Assembly: GCF_036370855.1 (NCBI RefSeq) | Contig: NC_088103.1 | Span: 11,037,404 to 11,101,403, forward strand | DNA from: Dromaius novaehollandiae | Taxonomy: Eukaryota; Chordata; Aves; Casuariiformes; Dromaiidae | Length of the DNA stretch: 64,000 bases | Direction of reading: 5' to 3' | Translations under genes and position numbers: made by a program | The notes under the pieces: model-generated | What the model was told of the DNA's origin: nothing | Database searches by the model: none | What the model saw: only the letters and a program-made list of their open reading frames with translations | Shown: in pieces, positions 47,301-60,628 of the stretch | How positions within the stretch are numbered: position 1 is the stretch's first letter | How the letters are laid out: the number at the start of each line of letters is the position of its first letter

Positions 47301-50300
47301 AATGTACTGAATGCAGAATGTCCAGCTGCTTCTGGATTGTTACTGCATGCAACAGACTAATAATTACAGTTTAATATTTGCAATAATTGATAATATGTCT
47401 TGCTCTGTCAGTCTGACTTCTGGATATATGTGTTCATAAATCTTTAGTCTCTCAATTTTATTCTTTTTTTTTACTCTTCACCATTAGCCTTGATTTATCT
47501 TTACTCAAACTTTTCCTCCAAAGCTTGTTTTATAGGAGTGTCCAGCCTCTGACACATTTTACTCTACCATTTCCTTTAACAGGAAAAGATCAGTTTCATA
47601 TTTGCACCTATCTGCAATAAATTGTGTCAATAGATTAGATGCTTTTTCTCCAGTATTGTTACACACAATAGAATGCATATGCACTGCGTTATCTTAAACC
47701 ACTGCTTGGCAATATAATGAGAAAATTTTGTGATTTCTTGAAGAGTGCTGCTTTGCTGTTTCTCTTTTTCTCTGTAAAGTCAGTCTGCTATGCTTACTCC
47801 ACCCTGGACTGTGCTTATGCTTTTGTTCATTTTCACATGAGGAGGTAGCTGATAATGAGTTGACTTTTCTTTTTTGCCTAATTTACTGATATGAGAAAGT
47901 GCGACTTCCCATTCAGTTTTTCTTTCCGTTAGCTAAAGTACAAAGAACACTTATATAGTTTTTCAGGTTGTAAAGATGGTTTCAATGATTTGTTGGTTAA
48001 GATCTTTCCAAGCCCATTGAATAATGCCTGTTACAAGAAAATAACTTTTTGTGAAGTAACGTGTTAATAATCAACAATCAAAATTGTTACTGGGAGAATG
48101 ACTGCGGGTAGATAGAGCAAAGCCAGATTGAATACTGTCTTCTGGCTATTATTCTCCTTTTAGACATGTGAGAATTGGTGGTGTACATTTTATTTAAAAA
48201 AGGTAATGACATATTCACCAAGTTTTCTATAACTTTTCAAATTGCAAATTCAAGTGTTTCAAATCTTTAATTTTAAAAAAGAGATGCTACATAAATAAAA
48301 TAATCATTTGAATTGAGACTGAAACTATTATTGTTGTATTTAAGCAGACATTAAAGAAAAAAAATGTTTCCCAACTCATTATTTGGCTTCATTTGACTGT
48401 ACTCAGAACCTTATATTTATGGTAAATTTCATTATTCCAGGAATGCCCTTCTTTTCACATGCATTGCTGTGATGGCATCTTTCCTGCTTTGTCCCAGGAG
48501 TCAGTTCTTTGCATGCTGGTTCCCTGGATTTGCCAGAGTGGTCACCAAATAGAGAGGCACTGTCAGATTATAGTTAAGGAAGCAGTACTTAATAAGCTTG
48601 GAGGGAAGAAGAACGCTGAGATAAAAGACATGGACAAGAAAACATCAAGTACATTTGGTACTATCATTCTCAGGTTTATTTGCACTCTCGTGGGAAAAGT
48701 CCTTTATTTATTCTAGAAATGCTATATATATTCTAACTTCTAATAAAAATGAAGAGGTGCTGATCATGCTTTATAACAGATGTTCTAGGAAGAGTCACTT
48801 TTTAAAATCAGTCAATTCATCAAAATAATAGTTTCTCTTTAACAAAGTTATATTTTCCCCATTTAAACTTTTGCTGCTCCTTAGCTCACTCATCCAACTC
48901 TTTTTATTCATTTTTCTTAATTATCTTTCAAATTTCTGAGCTGTCTCTCACTCATTTTGTCTGCCTTTATTTCTTCATTTTTTGCATAGGTATGATTGAT
49001 GGTGTATAAAACTGGAGTCACAGCTCAGTGGTTGTTCAAAGTCATCAGGCTGGAGCATCTTATGTGGATGGATTATGAAATTAATCTGAGTGGTAGGCCT
49101 GGGTGTCTTTGATGGACTGCATTAGAAAGCCTTCTATTGTATAATGCCAGTAGGTCAGACTGTGCTCAAGGAGCTGCAACACTGTGGGCACTTTTAAAGG
49201 AAATGAAGGAACATAAATTAATAAAGATCTTAACCTGTGTTTTGTAGGATCAAAATCCCCAACCAAACAAGAAACCCCATTCCAGAACAAAACAAACAAA
49301 CCTCATCTGTAAAAACAAAGTGATCTTCTTAAGCTTCTTTAAAAAGTTTGAGTCTGTTAAAAATGGAAACTCTTTGGTTCAGAGAGTTGAATTCTTCCAA
49401 CCAAAGAGTTTGGCTGTTTTTTTTTGTTTGTTTTTTGTTTTTCTTTCTCAACATTAATGCTTTGTTTATCTCACAAAAGAAATGTGGCAGGGAAGGAAAC
49501 TGGCAATTTTGAGAAGCAAGGAGACAAAAAATGTTGAAAATGCAAAAGCAGAGATTAAAGCTAATATTAATTAAAGTGTTAAGGTACTGGAAGAGCAATA
49601 ACTGAAAACGGATCTGTGATTAGAAAAGAAAATCATACCAGACACAGTTAAAAATGGAAAGTACTGTGCTCTGGCCTGATTCATTTGGCAGCTGCTCCTT
49701 TGAACACAGTTTAACTGTATTTAGAGATCTATATTCTATTTTACTTAATAACCTTGTCATGCTCTGATAGGAAAGAAGTCTGTACGAGCCAGTTATGTTA
49801 AAACTTAGAATAATCGTTAGGTTGACAGCGTCAATTAGGGAGGAAATAAAGGAAAAGAGCCCATGTGGAAGCTGCCTTGCAGATGACTGCTAGATTCCCT
49901 CCCTCTTTCCTCTAACCTAGAATTGACAATGGTGGTCTTTTTGAAACTGTGAAAATGGTATGATCCATTGATTTGCATAAAAACACTCTCTGACTTGGCA
50001 ACTTTCCCATCCATCCTGGCATTAAGTAACACAGTCCCCCTAAATTACAATGTTTAGGGGTTTGCAGGCCACCAGTCTCACTGCCTGTCCCTCTTTGCAT
50101 CCTAAATGGTGGCCTGACCCAAAGTTCAAAGAGTGCTCTGCAGTGCTGTGTAGCAATAGTTCAATTCCATGTCCAGCCTAATAAACTATACTTTCAGGAG
50201 GATGTACTACCTGCATGCTGTTTTCAGTGTGATGCAAACAGGTTTTTTAATCCTATCTGATTGCCCCCTCAAAGTGTTTCTCTCTGTCCGTGGTCTTTCT

Positions 50301-53300
50301 GTTACTCCAAGTGTTTAGGGGTCATTAATTTCAAAGGGAAGGACTTTTAGATAAAGTTGTCTATCCAGATTTGTTGGCAAAAGCGTCTGGCACATTAAAA
50401 ATGATAGCCGTCAAAGTTGACACCATTCAGCTGACAGCTGCCATGGTGTAAATTGGGAATATAGGTAGACAAACAATCTTTCCTTAAGTCTGGGCTTTTA
50501 TCGGAGATGCACTCTGTCATGGAACAATTAGTATGAAACAGTCAGATCATAAAGTGTTTCATTAGCATAGCTAATGCCTAATATTTGTCAAGCTCGTGCT
50601 AGATTCACTCACAAAATACAGCAATTAATTTAATGGAAAATATCCCCTTTATTTCATCCTCAGAGACTGAAATCATTTAATATCTTTACTAATCTTACTA
50701 TGTAATGATTACAGTAATGGTAGGGTATAAATTTGCTTCCACAGCAAAGTATCATAAGCCTTTTTTTCTTTTGAGTTTATATACAAATAAAAGTTATGGA
50801 AGATATGACTGGAAGAGATTAATATAGCTTCATGAATTCATGCAGGAAACATTTTTAATGGCCCTTGGTCTGTAATCATTCCAAATCTCATAAACTGCAA
50901 ATTTGCCATTTATATGTATACACACACACACGTGTATTTGGTGTATCTCTGTATATATAAACAAATACATGTAAGAACTTTTTTGCTTCCTGAACATCAT
51001 CTCTTCTGTCTATTTATATTTGGTACATGTATACAAACTAAGGAAAGCTTATGGCTGCAAGAGATTAAAAAAAAAAAAAAAAAAAAATTTACAGAACACA
51101 CACAATCACACATGTATTTTAGGGTCCCTTATATCACTGATCAAAAATAGGCAAGTTGAAAGGCATTTATTCTCACCTGTCATCCAAACCGATAAAAGTT
51201 TGGCTGCACACACACAAGCCACATGCTGTTGTATTTTTAGTTCCGTATATGGTGAGCTTATTTTTAAGCACAGTGAAAATGATTAACCAGGATTTATTGG
51301 TATGGGCAATAGTTTGTTATCCCCAAATATCTAGCTTAGACAAAGGGCTGTTAGTGTTTGAAACAGTAAGCAGGTGGCTTTGCCAGTGTCATTAGGCAGC
51401 TGAGTGCAAGTGCCTCATTTTTTCAGATGTCTAGGATTGCAGTTATCCTGAACTAAACACTTTTTCAACAGTGAAGGGCTGTTTTGTGATTGATGATTTA
51501 CTTTTATAATAGTAACAAAGGTGAACGAAACCTTTTGGTACTAAAGGTACCAAAGCATTATTTTCCTTAACTACTGCAATTTTAAAGGACTGTATTTAAA
51601 GGCTGGCCAGGAACTGAATGTAGCTTCTGAAGAACTGCTGCACAGTTCTTTAGGAATTCAGTATTTGGGGCAACCATGACAAAAACCCCCTCCAGCCTAA
51701 TAAGGATCGGCAATAACAAGTGCCAACAACATGATTCAGCTTTGCAGCTGTGATGGCATATGGGCTTGAAAATCACACTTTAAAAAAGCTTGTGCTTTTA
51801 GTACAACTCTCTTTCTCTTCTGAAAGATACAAAATAACCTCTTGAGGATAATGATTTCTGTTGAATGCTGGGAGACATGCATGCTGTGTATAGCAATAAG
51901 AAAGTGTATTTATAACTGGGAGATGCAGTAAGGCATAAACTGGATAAATGGGGACAAGCTTCTCTGATTATTTCCTATAATGCTATCATTTTGACTGTGT
52001 ACCCTATCTGTACAGTATGAACTGTTGACAATGGGGCTAAAGGGCACACCACAGTAACTACTGTGTAGTTCAATTCTTTCTGTGTAAGATCTGCATAAAG
52101 TGTTTGCATTCCTCCTTGAGAATCTGTGTTAGAGGGGTCTGAGTAGTGTTTCTGTATTCCTTAACCTCTTTGAGCCAAGGACTACCTGTCAAATTTTGAT
52201 TGGTATTTGAGATAAGAAGCTGCCTCTGTTAAACAGCATTGGGCCCATTTCCATGGAAATCATTATGTTTTAGCTTCTGATATTTCCTGACAGTGTTGCT
52301 GAAGAAGGGTCTTGCAGTCATGGGCCTTCACCTTGTAGGAGTGACTATTTTTTTGTATTTTTTTCATTTGTTTTATTTGCTTTCCTCCTATTCCACAGCA
52401 TATGAATAAACACTGCATGGAATGATATTTCATTTAAGAATGAAACTAGAGTAAAAACCAGAGATATAAAATGTACTAGTAATATGTTTCTTGGAATGGT
52501 GATTAAAAAGTTAAGACATTTAAATTATGTCTTTAACTTAATAGGTTGCTGAGGTTGCTTCCAATATTTTTACATTCAGTTTTCTGCCTTCCCTGTTAGA
52601 AGTATCAGTCTGTAAGCTGTTTAACCATTTCTCAAAATGTGATCACAGATGCTGCATTAAATGCTCTAGAAATAATGTCTTAGGCTTTGTAAAATTAAAG
52701 ATATTTAGATTCTTACTCCCAGTGCATTCTCTACCAGCTGGTTGATTTATGTGCAATAAATAATTTCATTTACTTTCTTTTTTGGCTGAGCTACAGTCAG
52801 AAAAATACCCAAGCTCTCTTTAATAATCTGAGCCACAGATATTTGTGCGACTGTCTCCCTTGTGACTTTCCAAGGCAGTTCATGTCAAGTGGTTGGTCTT
52901 TGTTCTCTATCCTAAAATTCCACATGAATAAGGTAGGGGCCAAGGCTTTTTCTTTCAAGGATGTGTTCATAGAAATGCTTCCCTGAGGATCTTTGTTAGA
53001 GTTGCTTCTAAAAGTGTTGATTCATGAAAAGCGTGAAAGTGTACGAATTCATGAACAAGGTCTAACAGTGACCTGGGACACAGGACCTTATCCTTATTGC
53101 ATACTTGTGAAAGGAGCACTTTTCCATAGACTAGCTCAAACCACAAGGTGTGCTGCAGCCATCAGCTAAATTGCATGTTGGACTAGGAAGTTCATATGCA
53201 GCTTTTGTTTTGCTTGTACAATGGTGTTGTCAGTTCCCTTGATGCACAAAGAAATAGGCTGCTTTAAGATGATTTGTATGTCATTTAATAAACATGAAAC

Positions 53301-54437
53301 AACTATATACACGTAAAATGTGCTCATTGAGCTCCGAGATTAGATTTTTACTTAATATTATATTGTCTGTGTTCTGGCACAGAGAACAGAAGTAGGAGGA
53401 TTGAAAAAACATCAGTGAACTTAATGAAAATAAAGTATGTTTTGAAATGTCTATACAACACTTTTCTTTAAAAATCTCTTAGGCGTGTTCCCTTATTATG
53501 ACAGCTCGAGCAGTGCTTCAGAGAAGTTTGTTAGAAATGTTCTGTTGGAGTGCGGAGGTTGTGTTCAGTTGATGAGGAATGTGGAGTGGGTTGCTGTATA
53601 AAAATAACTTCTTTACGGATGTTGAAGTGTGTTGTTAAAAGCCATAATTTGGACAAAGCTGCTGTAATCTAGATTCTGGGTCAATCTGTGTTCAATGTTA
53701 ATGTATGAAAACCCTTTAGAGAATTCTAAAGTGCTGAATTCTGACCACTGTGATTCTCTTCTGCAAGAAGAGAAAGCATTTTGGGATGTATCTGTACCCA
53801 TCTTGGGTATTTATTCCTGAGATAGCTTAGGAGATAGGGAAGTGCGGGAAGACAAAGCCCTGATTGTAATGCCTGCCTTGGCTGCAGCCTCTATAAATAC
53901 CATAAGTAATTTTATATTATAAAGAAACTTTACAACAAGCAGTGTCGGGAGTTTATATCAGGTCTAATGTGACAGTGGGGTTTCCACTGACTTTGCTTTG
54001 ATGCCTTTAGAATGAAGCACACAAAGATCAGGCATCTTAGGTAATGTGACCTGTCAAACTTTAATTGATAGTTTTGCCCATTCTCACTGTGTGTGCTGGG
54101 CTTGCCTGTCCCTCTCCAAAACAGGGGGAATCCCATTGCTTATTTTCAACTATATTAATTTGATTTTTAAAATATGAAAACAATATTAACTTACTTGTTG
54201 CAGAACTTAAATCACTGTTGTTGTCTTGTTTCTTTTAAATGTAGGTTACAACACTAGTGAACTGTCCACAGAATCCTTCTAGCAAGAAAAAGGGACGTTC
54301 CAAAAGAGCCCGTGTCTTGCTAGCTTCTGTGGAAGAAGCCACTTGGAATCTATTGGACAAGGGAGCAAAGATTGCCAGGGAAGCAACTGTGTTTAAAGAG
54401 GAACTTCATTCAGCGCTCCATGATGTCCGAAAAGAGA
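44235..54437 (+). CDS. CTNNA3: Catenin alpha-3 (alpha-T-catenin), N-terminal part; gene continues past window
   Basis: Two coding exons, 44235-44336 and 54245-54437, give 98 residues plus one base, starting MSTEVPNIKLKIDPQDLQIQ. Intact GT/AG sites flank both, and the junctions are phase 0 and phase 1. The segments FTVEKLLEPLIIQ, VTTLVNCPQNPSSKKKGRSK and VEEATWNLLDKG match human alpha-T-catenin (CTNNA3) as I recall it, and fit it better than CTNNA1 or CTNNA2, which differ at DPQDLQ and the WNLLDKG region. The protein binds beta-catenin or plakoglobin through its N-terminal helical bundle, which starts here, and actin through its C-terminus; it strengthens cell-cell junctions in heart and testis. 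ATG choice: in-frame, family-typical first residues, G at -3. Exon 4 (SEALKVSAERF in human) was not found, so it lies beyond 64000. DNAJC12 upstream on the same strand supports orthology. Confidence 0.95.
45889..46105 (-). mobile_element. CR1 LINE 3' fragment
   Basis: On the + strand, CACAGAAT (45889-45896) is the reverse complement of the CR1 terminal octamer ATTCTGTG. It is followed by GAGGTTAGAAGGGACCTCTG, CTGCTCCAAGCAGGG, AACCTCTCTGAGCAACCTGT and TCCAGGGCTTGACCA, the standard antisense CR1 3' UTR. It is a 5'-truncated copy of about 217 bp with a complete 3' end, a non-autonomous dead insertion in the intron. Confidence 0.9.
51067..51087 (+). repeat. Poly-A tract
   Basis: An uninterrupted run of 21 A inside the CTNNA3 intron, with no identified retroposon body. 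Confidence 0.9.
54245..54437 (+). CDS. CTNNA3: CTNNA3 second coding exon
   Basis: The acceptor TTTAAATGTAG precedes GTTACAACACTAG and the donor is GAGA|GTAAGT. The 193-nt exon encodes residues 35-98 plus one base: VTTLVNCPQNPSSKKKGRSK with a basic patch, then the start of the vinculin-type helical bundle that contacts beta-catenin. Confidence 0.95.
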
Positions 54438-55477
54438 GTAAGTATGTGACAAATAATTTAGGCCCCACAAGGGACTAGCTTACACGTGTAACTTCAGTAT
54501 CAAAATGAATTAAAGAAAAAGATCTTTAAGTAAAATATTTTTGATGAGATAGAAGCTGTTTCCAGCTATGGCTGTATTGGGAAGCACAGATTTCTTCTAT
54601 TTTGTTTCTCATTGCATGAAAATTATGTTTGCTTACTTTTTTGGTTTCACTGCTAAAATGAACATGTTTTTGTCATGGATTTGGCTGTCGGGGAAAAAAG
54701 ATAATATTGCCTGCCCCTGTGAAAACTTGGATGACAAGTCATAGCTGGCAAATTACTATCTGCAAAACTTAGGATGAGAGAAGAGGATCTCATTTTCAGT
54801 CTTTTTCCCCATAGTCCTTTTTCATGTTTATAACTCTGGGATTTTTTGTCTCCCTATGAATTCAGGACAGGAGAAGAGTTTTTTATGGAGATAAATACAT
54901 TTTTTTTTAAATGAACATACTGAAATTGTTTAGATTTTGTAGTTCCCTGCTTAAAACCAAGCAACGTTAAGCTGCTTAAGCTAAACTTTTTTTTTTGAGC
55001 ATGTGCACCAAAATCTCTCATCAAAGCATATGTTGAGTTTAGCACAACTTGAACCATACTGAGCTAACATTTTCAGTGCTATTTAGAATGCTCATTTTTC
55101 ACTGGAGAATAGATACGTGAAGTAAGAGTTACAGAGCTCACTGATGTCTAAATAGTCATGCACCAATTTTAAACTGCCTAATGTGTGAAAACTAAGCGAA
55201 TGGCATGTAGACCTGGCAATGATGCCCACAAAGCCTAAACCAGATACTTGATGTTGTAAAGGGCTTAATTCTGTAAACAGTCCTGCAGTATCCACAAGTG
55301 TAAAAAGTTAGCAGAAGAAACTCTTTAGTTGTACTGCATATTTCAAAGATTTTGTCCAGCTCACTGAGAGCAGTATTTGGCTTTAAATATAATTTAGAAA
55401 TTGTAAAGTATTTTCCTTATCAAAAAGGTCATTGCCAAGTTGATTAGATTAGCTAAATATTCTGACGCTGGCAACAC

Positions 55478-55493
55478 ACCCACCCACCCACCC
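55478..55493. repeat. (CCCA)n simple repeat
   Basis: Four tandem four-base units in otherwise AT-rich sequence. Confidence 0.8.
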
Positions 55494-58400
55494 TTCTTTG
55501 ACTCTTGCCACATTCAATCCAGCTAAACTGTGTAAGATTGCATTGGATACAAATCATGATAGAGTTTGGACCTTTATATATTGCAGTAATTGTCTAGGAT
55601 TATGGTATTTATCTATTCCCAAAATAGTTTAATGATTCTTTTCAAGCCATTTGATACTGTTGTCTCTAAACTTTATAGATAATTAATTCCTAGTTTGAAT
55701 AATGAATTATTAGCAGTAACACATTTGCAAGCTATTTTATTACATTCTGTATACTTTCCAAATGTGCTTTAAAGTAGTTTTATTTATTTATTGAAGCATT
55801 TTAGAGACAGCAACAATTATTAAGCATATTACTTGCATGCCAGACATTGACAATAAGTGTACAGCTGTCATTTTATTTTAAAGTGCTAATAAGTTGGAGA
55901 CAAATAGGTCTGGTTAAGTGAAGCTAGGATATCTATAAGAAATATGTTTTGGTGTGCGGATGTCGCAGCTTTGAGATACCTGAATGTAATTTTCTCTGAT
56001 AGCACTGATAGAGTAGTGTGCAAGCTAGGCCCCATTGTGGAAAAACATATCAGTGGGTGTTTTGCCATTTTTTTTTTTCCCAATGAAGACAGGATTCCCT
56101 TTGTTACTTTCACTGGCTGTTAAGGAAATGTTTAAGTTAATACATGCTTCAGTGCTCTTCTTGAAAAAACTATTTTCCTGAATCAGGGATTAATGTCTTT
56201 TAGATGGAAGTTTACAAACAGATAATTTTCCTCTTTTGTGCAGTAGCAAGGATTTAATTTGGAAAGGTAATATAGGGCTCTCTGGAGTTACATTTTGAGA
56301 CTACAATAGGAGAAAGATTTCTTTGTTTAAGCTTCTGAAGGCCCTCCCTGATAAAGCAGCGCATCTTTGGCCAATTTATGCCTTATGCCAATTTCCTAAT
56401 GACCTCTCTCTATATTTCCATCCAGACTTACAGAATAGGACTAGCTTTTACTGAGGACACTGTTAGTCACTTTTTTTCTTTCAGGCTGTATCTGTTGCTT
56501 TGTTGATTTTTGCTCTCCCTATGGAAGATCGGGGTCTAGCTGGGTGAATAAGGCCATGCTCAAATAGTCATATCTCGGATGAGAGGTGTCCAAAACATGT
56601 TCCTGTAGAAATCAACCTTGAAAATTGATTTGAGAGAAGGTCTCAGAGAAAAAAGGGGACAGAAAAGTAATGCTTTTAGTTCATGGTCATGTGGGAAAGA
56701 TCTCCTCTCATCAATACTCTTTGAATTTCATAAATGAATGGTTCCCAGTGTTTGCCTGGGATCAGGTTAAGAGGGACTGTTGGAAGCCTTCCCAAGTAAG
56801 TGGGAACAGGCAAGCAAAGAGCAATGATCTGCTCCCTAAAAGATTATTGTCAGGCCATGTTATCGGATGAGCTAGTAACCAGGCTTGGTTTTATCAGGGG
56901 GCAAAGTAGACTTCAATCTCTTTTTCACTGCTGAACAGCATTCTTAAGCCACATGACAATTTGTGCCTGAAATACTGTGCATCAATCATTTAAATGAGGT
57001 CTTTGTATCATCTGCCCTTAGTAAAGTTGCAGCTACTTCAGGTAATTTTTCTTTCATATTTTGTCTTTCTGCACATGCAGCTGGGCCAATTTCTGAGTCT
57101 CTGCTGTTGTTCAAGGTAGTGATTACTAGATATTGGCTTCTTCCTGATTCCAGAGGTGGCTACTTTTCAGAATGTGATGCATGCATATGTTGTCCGAGGT
57201 GTGCTTTTGAGATGAAAAATGTTATGACCAGCAAATATCATTGTTATCTGTTACACCGATCAGCTGAGATTTTTAAAAAAGTCATTCATTTTGGTGTACT
57301 CTTGTAGCCCATCCATTCCATGCAGGTAACACAGGATGCAAAGAAAATATATGGTTTTATATTGATTTTTATACATAGATAATATACAGATATTTCACAT
57401 TTTCAATTTATGTATTGATTCTCAGCCAAGACCAGAGATGACTAGGAGAATAAATAATACATAAAGTAGATTATATACAGCTCATACATTTTAAAAGAAA
57501 GTTAAGTCAATATTATCACCTATCATTATGCAATGACAAACTGAGTGCTCACAGCACATCTTCCTCCAAGGATTTGCAGAACTGTTCAAGTTAATTTTAA
57601 GAAGTTCCTGAACAATTGTACAATAAATAGCAGCTTATTAATTTTGCAGGTTTTTTTAGACCTTTAGAGCTGTATATTATTTTTAATTTGTGGTATGCCA
57701 CATCATTTGTAACTTTATTGCATATCATTCAAATCACATTTTGCAGTTAGATGTCTCATGTGATTTGCTTCAGGCTCTCTGGAAGGATGTGGGTCATAAA
57801 TTCTGATAAACTGTGTTTGCATGCAGTTGCATGCAGCTACATGCTGTGCATGTCATAGCATACAGTATTTAATTTTCTGTGGATGTATTTTTTTATGGTG
57901 ACTGGCAGGTGTTATTATTTGTATGTTTTTAAATCAGTTACGAATTTGTGTATGTGGCTGCAGCTTATATTACTGTATAGTGGAATTCTGAAACAGTCCT
58001 CTACATAATTTCACTTAGATTTGAACCAAACTATCAGTCCCAGAGTTGCAGACCAGTGCCTGGAAAGTATAAAACTCTCTCTTCTGCTCACATTAAGTTG
58101 AAGATTGTGATACGATTATTTCTTTTGAATGGGTATGGCTAGTGTGCAAGTGTTCCAGTTACCTTTGGAGTTCATTGTTAGGAGTTCATTTTAGAAAAGA
58201 GAGAGACTTTTTTCAAGATGATGATAATCAAGTTCCTAATATTATCTTCGGGGAGTAAGTGGACAAGTTAGCAGGCCAAGCGAGGAGCAGACATAAGAAG
58301 ATTAATATGTTGCATTTAACTCATTTTGTGAAGTAGTGACTTGTAATGTTTTCAGAAATGGAGGCATGGGTATGGCATAGCTGACTGCAGTTTGGTCTCA

Positions 58401-59605
58401 ATGAACAGTGTCAACGTAGAGAGCGATTTTGGTCTCTCAAATTCAGTTCAATTTTGCTATTAATATCTGAAAGAGAATGTTGCTTTAATGGATAGCAGGG
58501 ATGCTTCCTGGATGAATTCAGTTTCTGCTTTGTCTTACCTCTAGAAAGCTTTATCAAAGACTTATAGTCTGATTGTTTTAATATGGAGGTTTTATGCATT
58601 TTTTTGAGCCTCCTTTCAAAAGAGTTCTTTATCAGGGCTATGTCCTTCCACGTTTTGATTCTCCTTCTGGAACCCTGTTATAGTGAATCACCAGGCAGGC
58701 CTGTGTAGGCTGTCAATGGGCTCTGAGCTTCACCCAGAAAGCTACTGGCCTAATAACTGAGGAACTGCCATGTCTTCCTTTTGATATGGTTTGGTGAAGT
58801 TGTTTTAAAGGGTACTCTTGTATATATATGTATTTTTTTTTAATGCCAAAATAGGGTATTAAAACCAAATATAAGCATTTTGGAAAAAAATCTAATTGCC
58901 AGGTTTCATATATATAATATTTCAGAAAATTGCCTTCTGATTCATAACATACTATGAATTAGTTGTAAAATAACTGACCCTTATACAGAGGAATAAGAAA
59001 CGTTGTTTAACAATGAATACTTTTGACACCAAATATCACACTATAATTTGTGTCCCAGTTCTGATACTTAATCATTTTTAAGACAAAACAATGATGTAGT
59101 TTATGGAAGGAATCATTACCATATGAATTTGCATTGCAAAAATTATTTTTTTTGCATTTGCATCACAGTGTGATTACAATTTATTTTTCAAACAGGCTCA
59201 GCAGCTAAAATGTTTGGTATTTATTGTCATTTCTTAATGACCCTGTATGGTCAGAAACACAACAGTTGTTGTCCATGTTGTTTCCATCTATTGAAATGTC
59301 AGTGTTGCATGTGTTTAGCTGTTATCATGTCTCAAGTGTGTTCCTAGATAAGCCTTAAATCACACCTAACAGAGTTGAAAGCAAGCTACTTGCTGGAGTT
59401 AAATTTTGAATCTTCAGTTACTTTTTGAGAGGAAATTAGAAAATCTAATTTGATATTTTGAATGTTCAGATTTACTGTGTCTTTTGACAGAAAACCGGGG
59501 AGATAAAAGTTTGGCTTAGAAGAAATTCCTATTCACTGACAAAAAATGGGGAGGGTACTGTAAGAATATTTACTGAAGGAAGGGGAGAGCAATGTCTTGT
59601 ATTAT

Positions 59606-60628
59606 CACAGAATCAGGTTAGAAGGGACTTTTAGAGATCGTTTAACCACCCTGCTCAAGCAGGGTTGGCTAGATCAGGCTGCCCAGGGCCCTGTCCAGAC
59701 AGCTTATGAATATCTCCAACCTCTCTGGGCAATCTGTTCCAGTGCTCAGTCACTGTCACAATAAAAAAAGTTTTCCCTTATGTACAGATGGAATTGCCAG
59801 TGTTTCAGTTTGTGCTTGTTGCCTCTCCTTCTGTCACTGGGCACCACTGAAGAGAGTGTGGTTCCACCTTTTTTACACCCTCCCAGCAGATACTTATACA
59901 CGTTGACAAGATTTCCCCTCAGTCTTCCCTTCTCCCAGCTAACCACTTCCTGCTCGGCCTCTCCTCATAGGAGAGGTGCTTCAGTCCCTTAATCATCTCT
60001 GTGGCCCTTCGCTGGACTTGCACCAGTGCGTCCGTATCTCTCTCGTGCTGGGGAGCCCAGCACTGCACCCAGCACTGCAGGTGTGGCCTCCCCAGGGCTG
60101 AGTGGAGGGGCAGGATCAGCTCCCTCGACCTGCTGGTAGTGCTCGTCCTGATGCAGCCCAGGAGGCTGTTGGCCGCCCTGCCACAAGGGCACCTTGCTGC
60201 CTCATGGTCAACTTGTTGTCCGCCAGGAACCCCAGCTCCTTCTCTACAGGTCAGCCCCCAGCCTGTAGTGGTGCATGGGGTTATTCCTGCCCAGGTGCGG
60301 GGCTCTGCACTTCCCTTTGCTGAACTTCAAGAGGTTCCTCTCTGCCTATCTCCAGCCTGTTGAGGTCTCTCTGAATGGCAGCACAGCCCTCCCCTGTATC
60401 AGCCACTCTTCCCGGTTTTGCATCATCAGCACACTTGCTGAGGGTGCATTCTATCCCATCATCCAGGTCATTGATGAATAAGTTGAACAAGACTGGATCC
60501 AGGATTGACCCCTCGTGCATGCTGCTAGCTACAGGCCTCCAAATAGACTTTGAACCACTGATCAGAACCCTCTGAGATCTGCCATTCTGCCAGTTTTCAA
60601 TCCACCTCACTGTCTGCTCCTCTACCTT
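59606..60628 (-). mobile_element. CR1 LINE, about 1 kb, 5'-truncated
   Basis: The copy begins (in + coordinates) with CACAGAAT, the reverse complement of the CR1 3' octamer, and then carries the 3' UTR and the end of the CR1 ORF2. On the - strand at 60281-60610 the reverse-transcriptase region reads DPVLFNLFINDLDDGIECTL and ...ADD, where the family has FADDTKL (here CADDAKP). At 59746-59946 it reads GNLVNVYKYLLGGC and VVPSDRRRGNKHKLKH, the ORF2 C-terminal end. These blocks lie in different frames, so at least one frameshift separates them, and the 5' end with endonuclease is missing. It is a dead insertion, more similar to the consensus than the 8.5-kb copy and so probably younger. Confidence 0.95.

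Larger units (their letters stand above)
44337..54244 (+). other. CTNNA3: CTNNA3 intron between first two coding exons
   Basis: This phase-0 intron of 9.9 kb contains a CR1 3' fragment (45889-46105), short TA and CA repeats (47278-47300, 50917-50935), a 21-nt poly-A (51067-51087) and otherwise unique AT-rich DNA. No nested gene is supported. Confidence 0.75.

Noticed and set aside
60001-60363. 120-codon frame on the + strand inside the CR1 copy
   Set aside because: It is the antisense shadow of the CR1 ORF2 and 3' region.
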